Positions 9,420 through 18,304 of a DNA stretch of 64,000 nucleotides are shown piece after piece; the stretch's first letter is position 1, and each line of letters opens with the position of its first letter. The translations under genes and the position numbers were made by a program. Source of the stretch: JAJYKN01 sp035516155. Lineage in GTDB: Bacteria; Nitrospirota; UBA9217. The DNA is taken from positions 98,513 through 162,512 of the forward strand of contig DATJAP010000021.1 of NCBI GenBank assembly GCA_035516155.1. Direction: 5' to 3'. The notes below the pieces were generated by a model. The model was not told the DNA's origin and ran no database searches. It saw only the letters and a list, made by a program, of their open reading frames with translations.

Positions 9420-10083
9420 ATTTAAGCTGTTCGGCGATCGTCTCGAATCGGTGCTCCCTGTACGAAAGAATTCCCAGGATTGCGACACCGCACATTTTTT
9501 CTATGAGCACAGGATTCGTTTTTTCCGCCAGCCCCGTTTTCCCGCGTCGGGCATGGTTGATTACTATCCCGGCAATATCCAGCCCCTTTTCGTTCAATGA
9601 CGCGACCGTCAACAGGGTATGATTAATCGTACCGAGCCCCGGCCTTGCGACGATTAAGACGGGGAGCCCCATGTCCCGCGCCAGTTCCCGATAGGTATAA
9701 TTCTGTTGAAGTGGAACCATAATGCCTCCCGCCCCTTCTATGATCATGAACTCATGCTTGCGGGCAAGTTCATGGTATGCTTTCACTATTTTCCCGGTAC
9801 GGATCTGCGCCCCCTCAAATTCAGCGGCGACAAGTGGCGCGAGGGGTTTTTGAAAGCGGTAGGGGTTGATAAGGGCAAGAGCATCTCTTGCATTCGATGC
9901 TTTCATAAGCTGCATCGCATCGCGGGGGATGAGCCTGCCCGCCTGCCGGCGGCATCCTGTTTCCACGGGCTTCATCACCCCTGCGTTCACACCCATACGG
10001 ACAAGCGATCGCGCTATGCCTGCGGCAACATAGGTCTTGCCAATACCCGTATCGGTCCCGGTTATAAAAACGCCTTTTTTCAT
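9418..10083 (-). CDS. bioD: Dethiobiotin synthetase BioD
   Basis: ATP-dependent closure of diaminopelargonic acid to dethiobiotin, the penultimate biotin step. The N-terminal P-loop GTDTGIGKTYVAAG, the carbamate-site K and ETG (MKPVETG) and the EGAGGIMVPL motif are all present. It is the last gene of the bio operon, 13 bases after the SDR gene. Its substrate would be made by BioA or an equivalent, which is not encoded in this operon. Confidence 0.92.
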   Translation of the reverse strand: MKKGVFITGTDTGIGKTYVAAGIARSLVRMGVNAGVMKPVETGCRRQAGRLIPRDAMQLMKASNARDALALINPYRFQKPLAPLVAAEFEGAQIRTGKIVKAYHELARKHEFMIIEGAGGIMVPLQQNYTYRELARDMGLPVLIVARPGLGTINHTLLTVASLNEKGLDIAGIVINHARRGKTGLAEKTNPVLIEKMCGVAILGILSYREHRFETIAEQLK

Positions 10084-10096
10084 AATCCCCCCGCGA

Positions 10097-10837
10097 TCAC
10101 AATGCCCGACTGTCGAGATTGAAAACCTGGCCGGAAACGTCCTGCATGAGAGACAGATGATGCACGAAATCGGCCACTTCGACCGGATTTGAAACGCGGC
10201 CGAGCGCGTTTGACTGAACTATACGATCGAGCATCTCCTTTGATAGTTCTCCGCCCATGTCCGTGGGGAGGTAACCCGGCAGCACCGCATTTACTTTTAT
10301 ATTGAACGGCCCGAACTCCTTCGCGCAGGCCCTGGTCAGACCGATGAGCCCGGCTTTCGAGGCTGAATAATTTGTCTGCCCCTCTCTTCCCTGCAGTCCA
10401 ACGATCGAAGCAATCGAAATGATTTGCCCATCATGCATCCTGATCATAACCCCGGCTACTGCGCGAATGCAGTGAAACGGGCCCGTCAGATTGGTCCCCA
10501 GCACATCGTCCCATTCCGTCTGGCTCATGCGGAGCATCAAGCCATCTCTGGTCATCCCCGCATTATTCACCAGGACGTCGATACGGCCCCATCGTTTAAT
10601 CGTATCGGCAACCATCGCATCGACTTCAGCTGTTATCCGTACATCGGCGCGCACCGGGACGGCCTCTCCGCCCGCGGCTCTGATCCTCTCGACCACGTCC
10701 GCGGCAGCGCGCGCTCTTTCCTGGTAATGGACGACAACCTTATGGTCGGTGTTTCCGAAGCGAAGGGCAATCGCTTTTCCCAGACCACGCGACGCACCGG
10801 TCACGAGCACGACCCGCTTTTTATCTCCCGTAGTCAT
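10097..10837 (-). CDS. FabG-like short-chain dehydrogenase in the biotin operon
   Basis: Classical SDR of 246 residues: NADP-binding TGASRGLG at the N-terminus, NNAG in the middle, catalytic Ser in SIASIVG and the YSASK pair. It resembles 3-oxoacyl-ACP reductase but ends in FNLDSRAL rather than the usual FabG tail. The start overlaps the bioF stop by 4 bases, so it is firmly part of the operon. It occupies the place where a bioA or a pimeloyl-thioester gene might be expected. A role in providing or modifying the C7 precursor, or in general fatty-acid synthesis, is inference only. Confidence 0.8.
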   Translation of the reverse strand: MTTGDKKRVVLVTGASRGLGKAIALRFGNTDHKVVVHYQERARAAADVVERIRAAGGEAVPVRADVRITAEVDAMVADTIKRWGRIDVLVNNAGMTRDGLMLRMSQTEWDDVLGTNLTGPFHCIRAVAGVMIRMHDGQIISIASIVGLQGREGQTNYSASKAGLIGLTRACAKEFGPFNIKVNAVLPGYLPTDMGGELSKEMLDRIVQSNALGRVSNPVEVADFVHHLSLMQDVSGQVFNLDSRAL

Positions 10838-11994
10838 CCGAAGAATCCTTCCGTCTTGCAGCGGTCAAGCGCGTCGAGTGCAATGTCGATATCATCGTCA
10901 CAATGGGTTGCCATGACCGTGATCCGCACTCGTGCCGAGCCTTCTGCAACCGTAGGAGGCCGAATGGCCGATGCAAAAATGCCGCACTCAAAGAGCCTGT
11001 TGCCTGCGTTGAGCGTTTTTTCAGTATCTCCGATTACTATCGGTATGATCACCGATTCAGAGCTACCATAGCTGACGCCCAGCCTGCTGAGCCCGGACAC
11101 GAGGCGATCTCTGTTTTTCCAGACCCTCTTTTTCAAACCGGATTCACGTTCGACTATATCGATTGCCGCGATCGAAGCCGCACATACTGATGGCGGCAAC
11201 GCCGTGCTATATATGAAGCTCCGGGAACGGTTTATGAGGAAGTTGATAAAGTCCCTGCTGCCCGCTGCATAAGCGCCGAACGATCCCAGCGCCTTTCCCA
11301 AGGTCCCCATCTGGATAGGAACGCGGCTTTCGAGGCCGAAGTGTTCGGCCGTGCCCTTGCCTGTTTTCCCGAGCACGCCGACTGCATGAGCGTCGTCAAC
11401 CATCAATAGGGCGTTATGTTTTTCAGACAGGGAGACGAGTTCGGGAAGCGGAGCGATATCGCCATCCATACTGAATACGCCGTCAGTGACAATCAGCCTG
11501 CGTCCGATGGAAGTCGCCTTTCGCAACAGATCTTCGAGATGGTTCATATCTCTGTGCCGGTAGACCGCAACCTGTGCCCTGCTCAAGCGGCATCCATCGA
11601 TGATGCTGGCATGGTTCAGGTTGTCGCTCAGGATGATGTCGCCAGGGCCCGCAATCGCTGATATTATACCGGTGTTTGCCGCATAACCGGAGTTATAAAC
11701 AACGGCCTTTTCTGTATTTTTAAAGCGCGCGATCCGCTCTTCAAGTTCCGCATGGACTTCACTGGTGCCGCATATCAGGCGCGATGCGCCCGCCCCACAG
11801 CCATATCGGACCAAAGCAGCCGTTGCCGCTTCACGCAGGGCAGGATGGAACGAAAGACCGAGGTAGTCGTTTGAGCACATGAGCAACAGGCTCCTGCCGT
11901 TTATGATAATTCTCGGACCCTCGCGGGATTCAATGACAAGGGGCTTCCGGAACATATGCCTTTGACGTAAATCTGAAAGTTCGCGCTCAAACAT
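10834..11994 (-). CDS. bioF: 8-amino-7-oxononanoate synthase BioF
   Basis: PLP enzyme condensing pimeloyl-CoA (or -ACP) with alanine. It has the alpha-oxoamine synthase features CSNDYLGLS, GYAANTG, DDAHAVGVLG and the PLP lysine in LGKALGSFG. The length (386 residues) is normal. It starts 3 bases after bioW, consistent with use of the pimeloyl-CoA made by that ligase. 2-amino-3-ketobutyrate ligase is a close relative, but the operon context makes BioF the clear choice. Confidence 0.93.
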   Translation of the reverse strand: MFERELSDLRQRHMFRKPLVIESREGPRIIINGRSLLLMCSNDYLGLSFHPALREAATAALVRYGCGAGASRLICGTSEVHAELEERIARFKNTEKAVVYNSGYAANTGIISAIAGPGDIILSDNLNHASIIDGCRLSRAQVAVYRHRDMNHLEDLLRKATSIGRRLIVTDGVFSMDGDIAPLPELVSLSEKHNALLMVDDAHAVGVLGKTGKGTAEHFGLESRVPIQMGTLGKALGSFGAYAAGSRDFINFLINRSRSFIYSTALPPSVCAASIAAIDIVERESGLKKRVWKNRDRLVSGLSRLGVSYGSSESVIIPIVIGDTEKTLNAGNRLFECGIFASAIRPPTVAEGSARVRITVMATHCDDDIDIALDALDRCKTEGFFG

Positions 11995-11997
11995 GGT

Positions 11998-12834
11998 TTA
12001 TTGAAAGGCTGGATGGCTCTGTTTAGTGATCTGGAGATAATTTTCCAGCGTTGAAGCAGCTCTGCATTCACCGGCCGATGTGATCAGCACAGGTTCGAGT
12101 TGGAGGTATCTGACGAAAGCACCCAAATCAAAATGATCGCCATCGACGAAAAACACTCTTCCGCCATGCGGGTCGCCGGATATCTTCAGCTCCGGTATTC
12201 GAAGATAACCGATGTGAAGTGAAGCAACATAACCTGCTGTGTAATCGGGATCGTCAGACCAGCAAAGTTCAGCTACGGCGCCGGGAGCATGGGCGACTTT
12301 CGTTGCCAGCGCAAGTGCTTCAAACGTGCGGAAGTGCGTAAGCCCGAGTGCGGCGAAGCGTTTACGGGTAAGCACCAGCGTTTGCTCATCCCAGTCAAAC
12401 CGTGATGCCCGCACGCCCCGTTCCTGATCCGGTTCAAGCCGTTCTCCGGTTCGAGCATCCATAATGATCGCGCCCCGCATTGCATGGCCGGAAGTTGAAG
12501 CGCCTTTGCTCAGATGGTTGATGGCCTGCTCGATGGAATGAAGTGAAGCACCAGCATGTAGAAGAGCACGAACAGCTGCCGATCTTCCTGCCGGCACCGA
12601 AGAGACGTCCAATGCCGTCATATTGAGCGCCTTAATCCTCTGGAGCGTTCGGCCTTTCAGGTTTTCGGCAGTTATGGTAATCTGATCCGGCAAGGGAATC
12701 CTGGCCGTGGCGCGTGCCGTAAGTTCGCGTATCGCCGCATCTAGCGTATCAGGCCGGACGATCCGTTCCGCACCGGATACGTGCCTGCCCTGACAGGACG
12801 CGTGCATGCGAATGCTGTAGAGCTGGTCTTTCAT
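11998..12834 (-). CDS. bioW: 6-carboxyhexanoate-CoA ligase BioW
   Basis: Activates free pimelate to pimeloyl-CoA with ATP. BioW hallmarks are YSIRMHASCQGRHVSGAERI at the N-terminus, KGASTSGHAMRGAIIMDA in the middle, GERGVRASRFDW-like (here ERGVRASRFDW), and HIGYLRIPELK towards the end. The length (278 residues) fits. It lies 6 bases after bioB and 3 before bioF. Its presence means the operon can use pimelate directly rather than relying on the BioC-BioH route. Confidence 0.92.
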   Translation of the reverse strand: MKDQLYSIRMHASCQGRHVSGAERIVRPDTLDAAIRELTARATARIPLPDQITITAENLKGRTLQRIKALNMTALDVSSVPAGRSAAVRALLHAGASLHSIEQAINHLSKGASTSGHAMRGAIIMDARTGERLEPDQERGVRASRFDWDEQTLVLTRKRFAALGLTHFRTFEALALATKVAHAPGAVAELCWSDDPDYTAGYVASLHIGYLRIPELKISGDPHGGRVFFVDGDHFDLGAFVRYLQLEPVLITSAGECRAASTLENYLQITKQSHPAFQ

Positions 12835-12840
12835 AACCGT

Positions 12841-13824
12841 TCAGACCTGGAGACCCAGATCACGAATCATGGCAAGATCTTCGATCGGGTCGAGACCGGA
12901 TGTCGTAAGGTAGTTGCCGATCATGAACCCGTCAGCGCCTGCAGTAAAAATCAGGGGATGAAGCCGCCGCAGCGCAGTGCCTCTTCCGGCACAGACGCGT
13001 ATTTCCTTATTCGGAAGAATTAAACGGAACAAGGCAATCGATTGCAGAGCTTCAAGCGGTGAAATTGCGGAGGTCTTTGCAAGCGGGGTTCCTGCAATGG
13101 GCATTAGAAAATTGATTGGAACCGAGTCAACGTCGAGTTCCCGCAGGGTAAAGGCCATCTGAATGCGGTCCTCCATGGTCTCGCCCATTCCCAATATGCC
13201 TCCGCTGCATGCGGAGAGCCGCAGGGAGCGTGCACGGCCGAGCACCTCCAGCCGTTCCTCGAAGGTGTGGGTTGTACAGATGCGGGAGAAATAATTCCGG
13301 GATGTTTCGATGTTGTGATGATACCGGTCAAGTCCGGCATCTTTCAGGAACGACAGCTGGTCTCGCGTAAGCGTCCCGAGCGTCGCGCAGGGAGAAAGGT
13401 CGAGTTCACGAACAAGACGCACTCCTTGTGCGATTTTTTCGAGATCCTCCCGGGAGTCGATGCCGCGTCCGCTGGTCACGATGCAAAACCGCCGGGCTCC
13501 GTTCTTTTTTGCACTTTGTGCTGCCTTGGCTATGTCTTCCTTTGAAATCAGCGGATAAACGGGAGCCGCCGTTGCATAGCGAGCAGACTGAGCGCAATAG
13601 GCACAATCCTCGCTGCACGCCCCTGACTTTGCATTCACGATAGAGCAGATATCAACGGACGAACCGCGGAAGTGTTCCCGAATACGTCCCGCAGCAGCAA
13701 AGAGGTCCCAGAGATCCTGTCCTTTAACAAGAGACAGCGCAGTGGCGGACGTTATATCAAGCCTGCTTCCGCTCAGGACGCTTTTCAAGGCCTGCGGAAC
13801 AGTTGTCGGCGACTGATCAAGCAT
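12841..13824 (-). CDS. bioB: Biotin synthase BioB
   Basis: Radical SAM enzyme inserting sulfur into dethiobiotin. The SAM cluster motif is CSEDCAYCAQS, and the YHHNIETS and later Arg/Asn motifs of BioB are present. The length (327 residues) is normal. First gene of bioB-bioW-bioF-SDR-bioD. No ribosome binding site is usefully spaced before the ATG; the best promoter places transcription start at or next to the start codon. A BirA-like operator covers the -35 box, so biotin-dependent repression is likely. Confidence 0.93.
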   Translation of the reverse strand: MLDQSPTTVPQALKSVLSGSRLDITSATALSLVKGQDLWDLFAAAGRIREHFRGSSVDICSIVNAKSGACSEDCAYCAQSARYATAAPVYPLISKEDIAKAAQSAKKNGARRFCIVTSGRGIDSREDLEKIAQGVRLVRELDLSPCATLGTLTRDQLSFLKDAGLDRYHHNIETSRNYFSRICTTHTFEERLEVLGRARSLRLSACSGGILGMGETMEDRIQMAFTLRELDVDSVPINFLMPIAGTPLAKTSAISPLEALQSIALFRLILPNKEIRVCAGRGTALRRLHPLIFTAGADGFMIGNYLTTSGLDPIEDLAMIRDLGLQV

Positions 13825-13830
13825 GCCCTT

Positions 13831-13859
13831 GTTTTACCCGATGGCAGACCAATTGTCAA
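13831..13859 (-). promoter_or_regulatory. Promoter of the biotin operon
   Basis: Reading the minus strand: TTGACA (13859-13854), 17 bases, TAAAAC (13836-13831). Only six bases separate the -10 box from the bioB ATG, so the transcript would be leaderless or nearly so. Confidence 0.5.
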
Positions 13860-13885
13860 CCAATTTATATAATAGAGGTTAACGA
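13853..13885. promoter_or_regulatory. Candidate BirA (biotin repressor) operator
   Basis: TTGTCAACC (13853-13861), 15 bases, GGTTAACGA (13877-13885). The published BirA consensus is TTGTAAACC, a 14-16 base spacer, GGTTTACAA, so each half differs by one or two bases. It overlaps the -35 box of the bioB promoter, where a repressor would block polymerase. Confidence 0.7.
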
Positions 13886-13934
13886 TTTAGATAAGGGAAT
13901 AACTGCGGTCGATTTCAACGAGCAGGGGATGATG

Positions 13935-15200
13935 TTATATCTCCCACCCGCTTTCCGAGCGTTCAGGGTAAATGAATGTCGCTTCCTGTTCCCTCCGGAT
14001 TTCATGGGATGATACGTCCTCAATTGTGAAATGGAGCCGGGAGGTGTGATAGTGCAGATTCTTTCTCAAGGCCACGACATAAACTTTCGTCTTCAGCACG
14101 CTGTTTGGCGGAATGATGAACGGGTTCCTGCCCATATGCAGCTCCACGTCCTTTATTCCCGTTATGCTCAGCTGACAAATTGCTGGTTTGAGATTACGAT
14201 TTTCAATAATGAGTGAATAGACGTTTATCATGCTTCCCTTTTGAGCAATTTGCGCTATTGGTTGAGGTTCATCGCGAAACACCCAGAATGCAAGCGGCAT
14301 GCGAATATAGGCCTGATAGGCAAATAGCACCGCAATAATTCCAAAGGCGGCGGCAAGCCCCGCAACGCGAGCGCGCGGTCCTTTTGAAGAGTTGGATTCC
14401 CTGGCATACCGAATGAGCGACCCTTTATTTTTCGCTCTCATCATTTTGCTGCAAGCATCGATGCACTCCGCACAGTTGATGCATTCTACCTGCAATCCCT
14501 CGCGAATATCAATGCCTGCGGGGCAGACCCGCACACAGGCTTCGCATCCGCCGCAGTCGTTCGCAAGTGCCCGGTCAAATGCAATGGTTAGTGTTTTGTC
14601 ATCAAAGAAAGCGCTTTGAAACCGCGCATAGGGGCAAACCGAACCGCAGAATTTCTGGCGAACGAAGGCGAGGTTCAAATAAATAAAAAAGGCAAAAAAA
14701 GCCCATATGCCCGTAGTCCAGGGACCCAGCTGCCGCGCGAAGATATCGGAGGCCATTTCATAGGGAGAAACAAAGTACCAGATCAGGCTCGCCGAAACGA
14801 TGACCGAGAAGAGCAAAAGAAGGAATTGGGAAATCACGGCCCGCAGGAAACGTTGATCGCTGAGCCGCTCCGACAGCGCCACTAAGCGTCTCGAAAAAAC
14901 GGACAATACGGTTTGGGGACACATCCAGCCGCACCAGATACGGCCGTAGAGCACGGTAAAAAGCATGATTCCAACTAAAAAAAGCAGAAAAACGAGAAGG
15001 AAAAAATAGGCTTCGCTGATCCATATGACGGAACCGAAAAAATACAGTTTGAGTGACGGAACGTCGAACCGCAGTGCGCTTTCATTCTGCACACGCAGGA
15101 AGGGCACTCCAATCATAAGGGCCGCTTCTACCCAGGCGACAACCCAGCGCCGCGACCGGAATGTGGTGAACGTTTTATGTGCCAACGATGGCTGATTCAT
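13935..15200 (-). CDS. ccoG: cbb3 oxidase accessory protein CcoG (FixG)
   Basis: Membrane-bound iron-sulfur protein that acts as a cupric reductase supplying Cu(I) for cbb3 oxidase assembly. It has about four to five membrane segments, the GRIWCGWMCPQT motif, and two ferredoxin-type cysteine clusters (CGGCEACVRVCP and CINCAECIDAC). A C-terminal immunoglobulin-like FixG domain completes it. The frame is open to 15305, but the ATG at 15200 (MNQPSLAHKTF) has AAGGA seven bases ahead. It is downstream of ccoP on the same strand after a 389-base gap. The usual companions ccoH, ccoI and ccoS are not found here. Confidence 0.9.
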   Translation of the reverse strand: MNQPSLAHKTFTTFRSRRWVVAWVEAALMIGVPFLRVQNESALRFDVPSLKLYFFGSVIWISEAYFFLLVFLLFLVGIMLFTVLYGRIWCGWMCPQTVLSVFSRRLVALSERLSDQRFLRAVISQFLLLLFSVIVSASLIWYFVSPYEMASDIFARQLGPWTTGIWAFFAFFIYLNLAFVRQKFCGSVCPYARFQSAFFDDKTLTIAFDRALANDCGGCEACVRVCPAGIDIREGLQVECINCAECIDACSKMMRAKNKGSLIRYARESNSSKGPRARVAGLAAAFGIIAVLFAYQAYIRMPLAFWVFRDEPQPIAQIAQKGSMINVYSLIIENRNLKPAICQLSITGIKDVELHMGRNPFIIPPNSVLKTKVYVVALRKNLHYHTSRLHFTIEDVSSHEIRREQEATFIYPERSESGWEI

Positions 15201-15589
15201 GTTTGTCCTTTTTTTATAATACGTCATTCCGACGGAAAATACCAATAAACCGCTGACAGCAACACGTACTTGTGTATATCGTGTTCTCAGATCGGGAGCA
15301 AACACCCACGCCCTTTGACCGTATAACAGGATAAAGAGAACTTAAGAAAGAGAACAATCCTTTTCCGGATTTCCCTCTTGATTCTTCCACTGATTTCAGC
15401 TGAGATTTTTCCGGGGACGGGAAAAAGATGAATGGTTGGCTCCCCGAGGAGGACTCTACGAGAATGAAAAAGCTGGATCGTGCCGCATGGTATAATGAGG
15501 AAGCGTTGAGTTTCTTCAAACCGAGGAGAAACATCACCCCGCGAAATCTTCCGTGTTATGGCAATACGACGCCCGTTGTTTTCGCTCGG
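15201..15589. other. Gap between ccoP and ccoG with no convincing gene
   Basis: I searched both strands for short ccoH- or ccoS-like membrane proteins and found none. Open frames here have atypical composition or run into ccoP. No clear terminator hairpin was seen. Confidence 0.4.
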
Positions 15590-16069
15590 TCATTTGTTGT
15601 GCCGGGAATAAATATAATTAGCCACGGCGCGAACTTTTTCAGCGCCGAGCTGATTTTCAAATGCCGGCATGCCTTTCGGCGTGCCGCTGCCGATCACGCG
15701 GATATGGTCAGCCAGCGTAGCGCCGTAGATGAATTTCGGCCCCGTAAGGGCAGGCCCAATGCTGCCTTTTAGATTTTCTCCATGGCACATGACGCATTCC
15801 GCCTTATAAATCTCCGAGCCCTCTTGAGCCAGCTCGGCTTCCGGCATGCCCGATTCCGCCTCTTTTGCCTCAGGAGTAACGACGGCTGCTTTCAGAGCAT
15901 CCATCTTCTGTTTATATTGGTCTGCTTGAGTCCATCCCGTGGTCTGCGGTGAATAGAAATACATATAACAGAGACCGAAAACAATCAGACCAATGAACAG
16001 GATCGTCATACCCGCCGGCATTTGCGACTTTCCCTCCTGCCTCTCTTGTATTCCGTCAAATTCGCTCAT
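15590..16069 (-). CDS. ccoP: cbb3 oxidase subunit III, monoheme form (CcoP-like)
   Basis: Membrane-anchored cytochrome c subunit. The N-terminal EFDGIQERQEGK echoes the YDGIREDDN start of CcoP, followed by one transmembrane helix (residues ~21-41). A periplasmic cytochrome domain follows with a single heme site, CVMCHGENLKG, and a likely Met ligand in GMPAFENQL. Typical CcoP is ~300 residues with two CxxCH sites; this one is 159 residues with one. It is the last structural gene after ccoN, ccoO and ccoQ, so electrons would reach the oxidase through just this heme and the CcoO heme. Confidence 0.85.
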   Translation of the reverse strand: MSEFDGIQERQEGKSQMPAGMTILFIGLIVFGLCYMYFYSPQTTGWTQADQYKQKMDALKAAVVTPEAKEAESGMPEAELAQEGSEIYKAECVMCHGENLKGSIGPALTGPKFIYGATLADHIRVIGSGTPKGMPAFENQLGAEKVRAVANYIYSRHNK

Positions 16070-16126
16070 AGGTCTTCTCCCGAAATAGCGTTTGTCAATT
16101 TTTATTCCGAATGCCGAGATCTGCGC

Positions 16127-16261
16127 TCAATCGTCATCAAGCATGCGGTACTTCGGTTGTTCCACCTTCCGCTTCCTTTTTCCCTGAAAATAGTAGAGTA
16201 TCATCCCGATCATGACTCCGATGAGAAGAAGGGTAAATCCAATATAGATCCATGTGCTCAT
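16127..16261 (-). CDS. ccoQ: CcoQ-like small membrane subunit
   Basis: A 44-residue frame lying exactly between ccoO and ccoP. It begins MSTWIYIGFTLLLIGVMIGM, a single transmembrane helix, then a basic stretch (GKRKRKVEQPKYRM) and an acidic end (LDDD). Size, topology and position fit CcoQ/FixQ, the small subunit that stabilises the oxidase. It starts 4 bases after the ccoO stop. The sequence itself is too short for family proof, so the call rests mainly on context. Confidence 0.75.
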   Translation of the reverse strand: MSTWIYIGFTLLLIGVMIGMILYYFQGKRKRKVEQPKYRMLDDD

Positions 16262-16265
16262 AAGA

Positions 16266-16838
16266 TTAATCCTTCGTTTCCTTGCCGAGCCTCATAAGAT
16301 AGGACACAAGGGCGTCCATTTCGTTTTTGTCCGACAAATCCCGTAGGTCCTCGGCGGTATAAGGATATCCCAGCACGTTCATTTTTCTTTCGCTATACGT
16401 CGTGTCAAGTTTGCGGTCGGCCAGCCAAGCGTAGGCAGGCATATTCGATTGAGGATACATGCTCTGCGGGTTTTTTAAATGCAGGTAATGCCACGCAGCC
16501 GGATATTTTCTCCCCACATGCGCAAGATCCGGTCCCGTCCGTTTGGACCCCCATAAATGGGGTCGGTCGATGGCGGAATCTTCCAGCCGCGAAGGCGGTC
16601 CGTAGCGCGCCGTTTCGAAGGGAAGCGGACGAACGGTCTGGGTATGGCAGTTGTTGCAACCTTCCCGGATATAGATGTCCCTCCCTTCCAGCTCCAGCGG
16701 TTTATAGGGCATTACCTTCTCAAGATTCGCTTTTGCGGTTCCCATAAACAGGGGAAGAAAGGTAGTCAGAACCGTTCCGATGAGAATGGTACTCATCGCC
16801 AGAACGATAAAAACAACCGGCCTTTTATCGACGTTCAT
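16266..16838 (-). CDS. ccoO: cbb3 oxidase subunit II CcoO
   Basis: Monoheme membrane cytochrome c subunit of the cbb3 oxidase. One N-terminal transmembrane helix (residues ~8-30), then the heme motif in REGCNNCHTQTVRPLPFE, the GSKRTGPDLAHVG segment and SNMPAYAWL, where Met is the probable axial ligand. The length (190 residues) is normal for a separate CcoO. It lies 32 bases after ccoN and 4 before ccoQ. Confidence 0.93.
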   Translation of the reverse strand: MNVDKRPVVFIVLAMSTILIGTVLTTFLPLFMGTAKANLEKVMPYKPLELEGRDIYIREGCNNCHTQTVRPLPFETARYGPPSRLEDSAIDRPHLWGSKRTGPDLAHVGRKYPAAWHYLHLKNPQSMYPQSNMPAYAWLADRKLDTTYSERKMNVLGYPYTAEDLRDLSDKNEMDALVSYLMRLGKETKD

Positions 16839-16870
16839 GATAATTTCCTCCAGTGGATAAATACCATAGG

Positions 16871-18268
16871 TCAGGCTTTCTGCACGGCTGGCGCCGTCTG
16901 AATGGTCTTGTAGATGTTGTATACGAACAGCAGAAAGCCCGCGAAAAAGATAACGCCGCCCGCTGTTCTCATGTTCCAGAATGGATAATTAGGCGTCAAC
17001 GTCTGAATGAAGTTTGAATAGACGAGGCTGCCGTCCTTGTCCATGGCCTGCCACATGGCCCCCTGCCGGATACCGTTTATCCACATCGTAATCGAGTAAA
17101 TGAGCTGCCCAATCAGTACGAGCCAGAAATGCAGATTTGCCAGCTTAATGCTATATATTTTGGTATTATAGATGACCGGTATCATGTAGTAAAACCCAGC
17201 GGAGAGCGTCATGGTCACCCACCCCATGGTTCCCATATGAACGTGTCCGGGCACCCAGTCGGTATAATGGATCAACGCGCTGAATGTGCGCACCGCCTGG
17301 CTTGGCCCCTGTATCGTCTGCATACCGTAAAAGGTGATGCCGAGGATGATGAATTTCACGAGGTAATTCGAACGCATCTGTTCCCACTGGCCGTTCATGG
17401 TTCCATAGCCGTTGATCACCGACGCCCAGGATGGAGCAATCAGGAAGATGCTGAATGCGATTGCGACGGTCTGAATCCAGTCCGGTAGCGGTGTGTAAAT
17501 GAGATGGTGGGCGCCGGTCCAAAGATAGGCGAAGATCAGGGACCAGAAGCCGATAATGGAAAGCCGGTGGCTGAAGAGCGGAGCGTTGGTCGCTTTCGGA
17601 AGAATATAATAAAAAACGGCAAGGGGCAATGTGGTAAAGACAAAAGCAACGGCGTTGTGGCCGAACCACCATTGCACGTTTGCGTCATTGGCTCCTGCAT
17701 AAATCGAATAAGACTTGAACCACGAAACGGGTACGGCAATGTTGTTTCCGATGTAGACAATAGCAACGCCGACGACGGTCGCGAGGATGAACCAGAGCGA
17801 CACATACATCTGCTCTTCTTTTCGTTTGATGATCGTTCCGATAATATTAATGGAAAACATCACCCAGAGGATGACGACAGCGATATCGAGCGGCCATTCA
17901 AGCTCAGAATATTCCTTGCTCTGGGTCATGCCTGCAAAGAGGGAGAGCGCCGCCAGAACTATAATAATATTGAAAAAATACAGGGTTGCCTGCGCGAGCC
18001 GAGGGAATGCGAGCCTTGTTCTTCCGAGTCTCTGCACGAGAAAAAAGAACAAACTGAATGCGGCAGGTACGGTAAAACCATAAATAAGGGCATTGGTATG
18101 GATGGGACGGAGCCTCCCATAGGTCAGCCAGGGAGTGATGTTGAAAGAGGGATAGACGAGCTCCAGGGAAATCAGGATGCCGACGAGAAGTCCAACGATA
18201 GCCCAGAACAAGGATGAAATGGCGAACCCTTTTATGGCACGATATTCGTATTGGTTGTCCGTTGTCAT
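16871..18268 (-). CDS. ccoN: cbb3 oxidase catalytic subunit I CcoN
   Basis: Heme-copper oxidase subunit with about 12 membrane helices in 465 residues. It binds the low-spin heme b and the heme b3-CuB centre where oxygen is reduced. Landmarks include PIHTNALIYGF, WWFGHNAVAFVFT (CuB ligand region), GAHHLIYTPLP and DWVPGHVHMGTMGW, which carries the paired histidines. First structural gene of ccoN-O-Q-P, 36 bases after the Rrf2 regulator on the same strand. cbb3 oxidases have high oxygen affinity, implying growth at low oxygen. Confidence 0.94.
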   Translation of the reverse strand: MTTDNQYEYRAIKGFAISSLFWAIVGLLVGILISLELVYPSFNITPWLTYGRLRPIHTNALIYGFTVPAAFSLFFFLVQRLGRTRLAFPRLAQATLYFFNIIIVLAALSLFAGMTQSKEYSELEWPLDIAVVILWVMFSINIIGTIIKRKEEQMYVSLWFILATVVGVAIVYIGNNIAVPVSWFKSYSIYAGANDANVQWWFGHNAVAFVFTTLPLAVFYYILPKATNAPLFSHRLSIIGFWSLIFAYLWTGAHHLIYTPLPDWIQTVAIAFSIFLIAPSWASVINGYGTMNGQWEQMRSNYLVKFIILGITFYGMQTIQGPSQAVRTFSALIHYTDWVPGHVHMGTMGWVTMTLSAGFYYMIPVIYNTKIYSIKLANLHFWLVLIGQLIYSITMWINGIRQGAMWQAMDKDGSLVYSNFIQTLTPNYPFWNMRTAGGVIFFAGFLLFVYNIYKTIQTAPAVQKA

Positions 18269-18304
18269 TTCCGCTCTCCGATCTCTCTAATAACAATCCC
18301 GGGA

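Noticed and set aside
15214..15772. Open frames on both strands between ccoG and ccoP as ccoH or ccoS
   Set aside because: No transmembrane segment of the right type; the plus-strand frame runs into ccoP.
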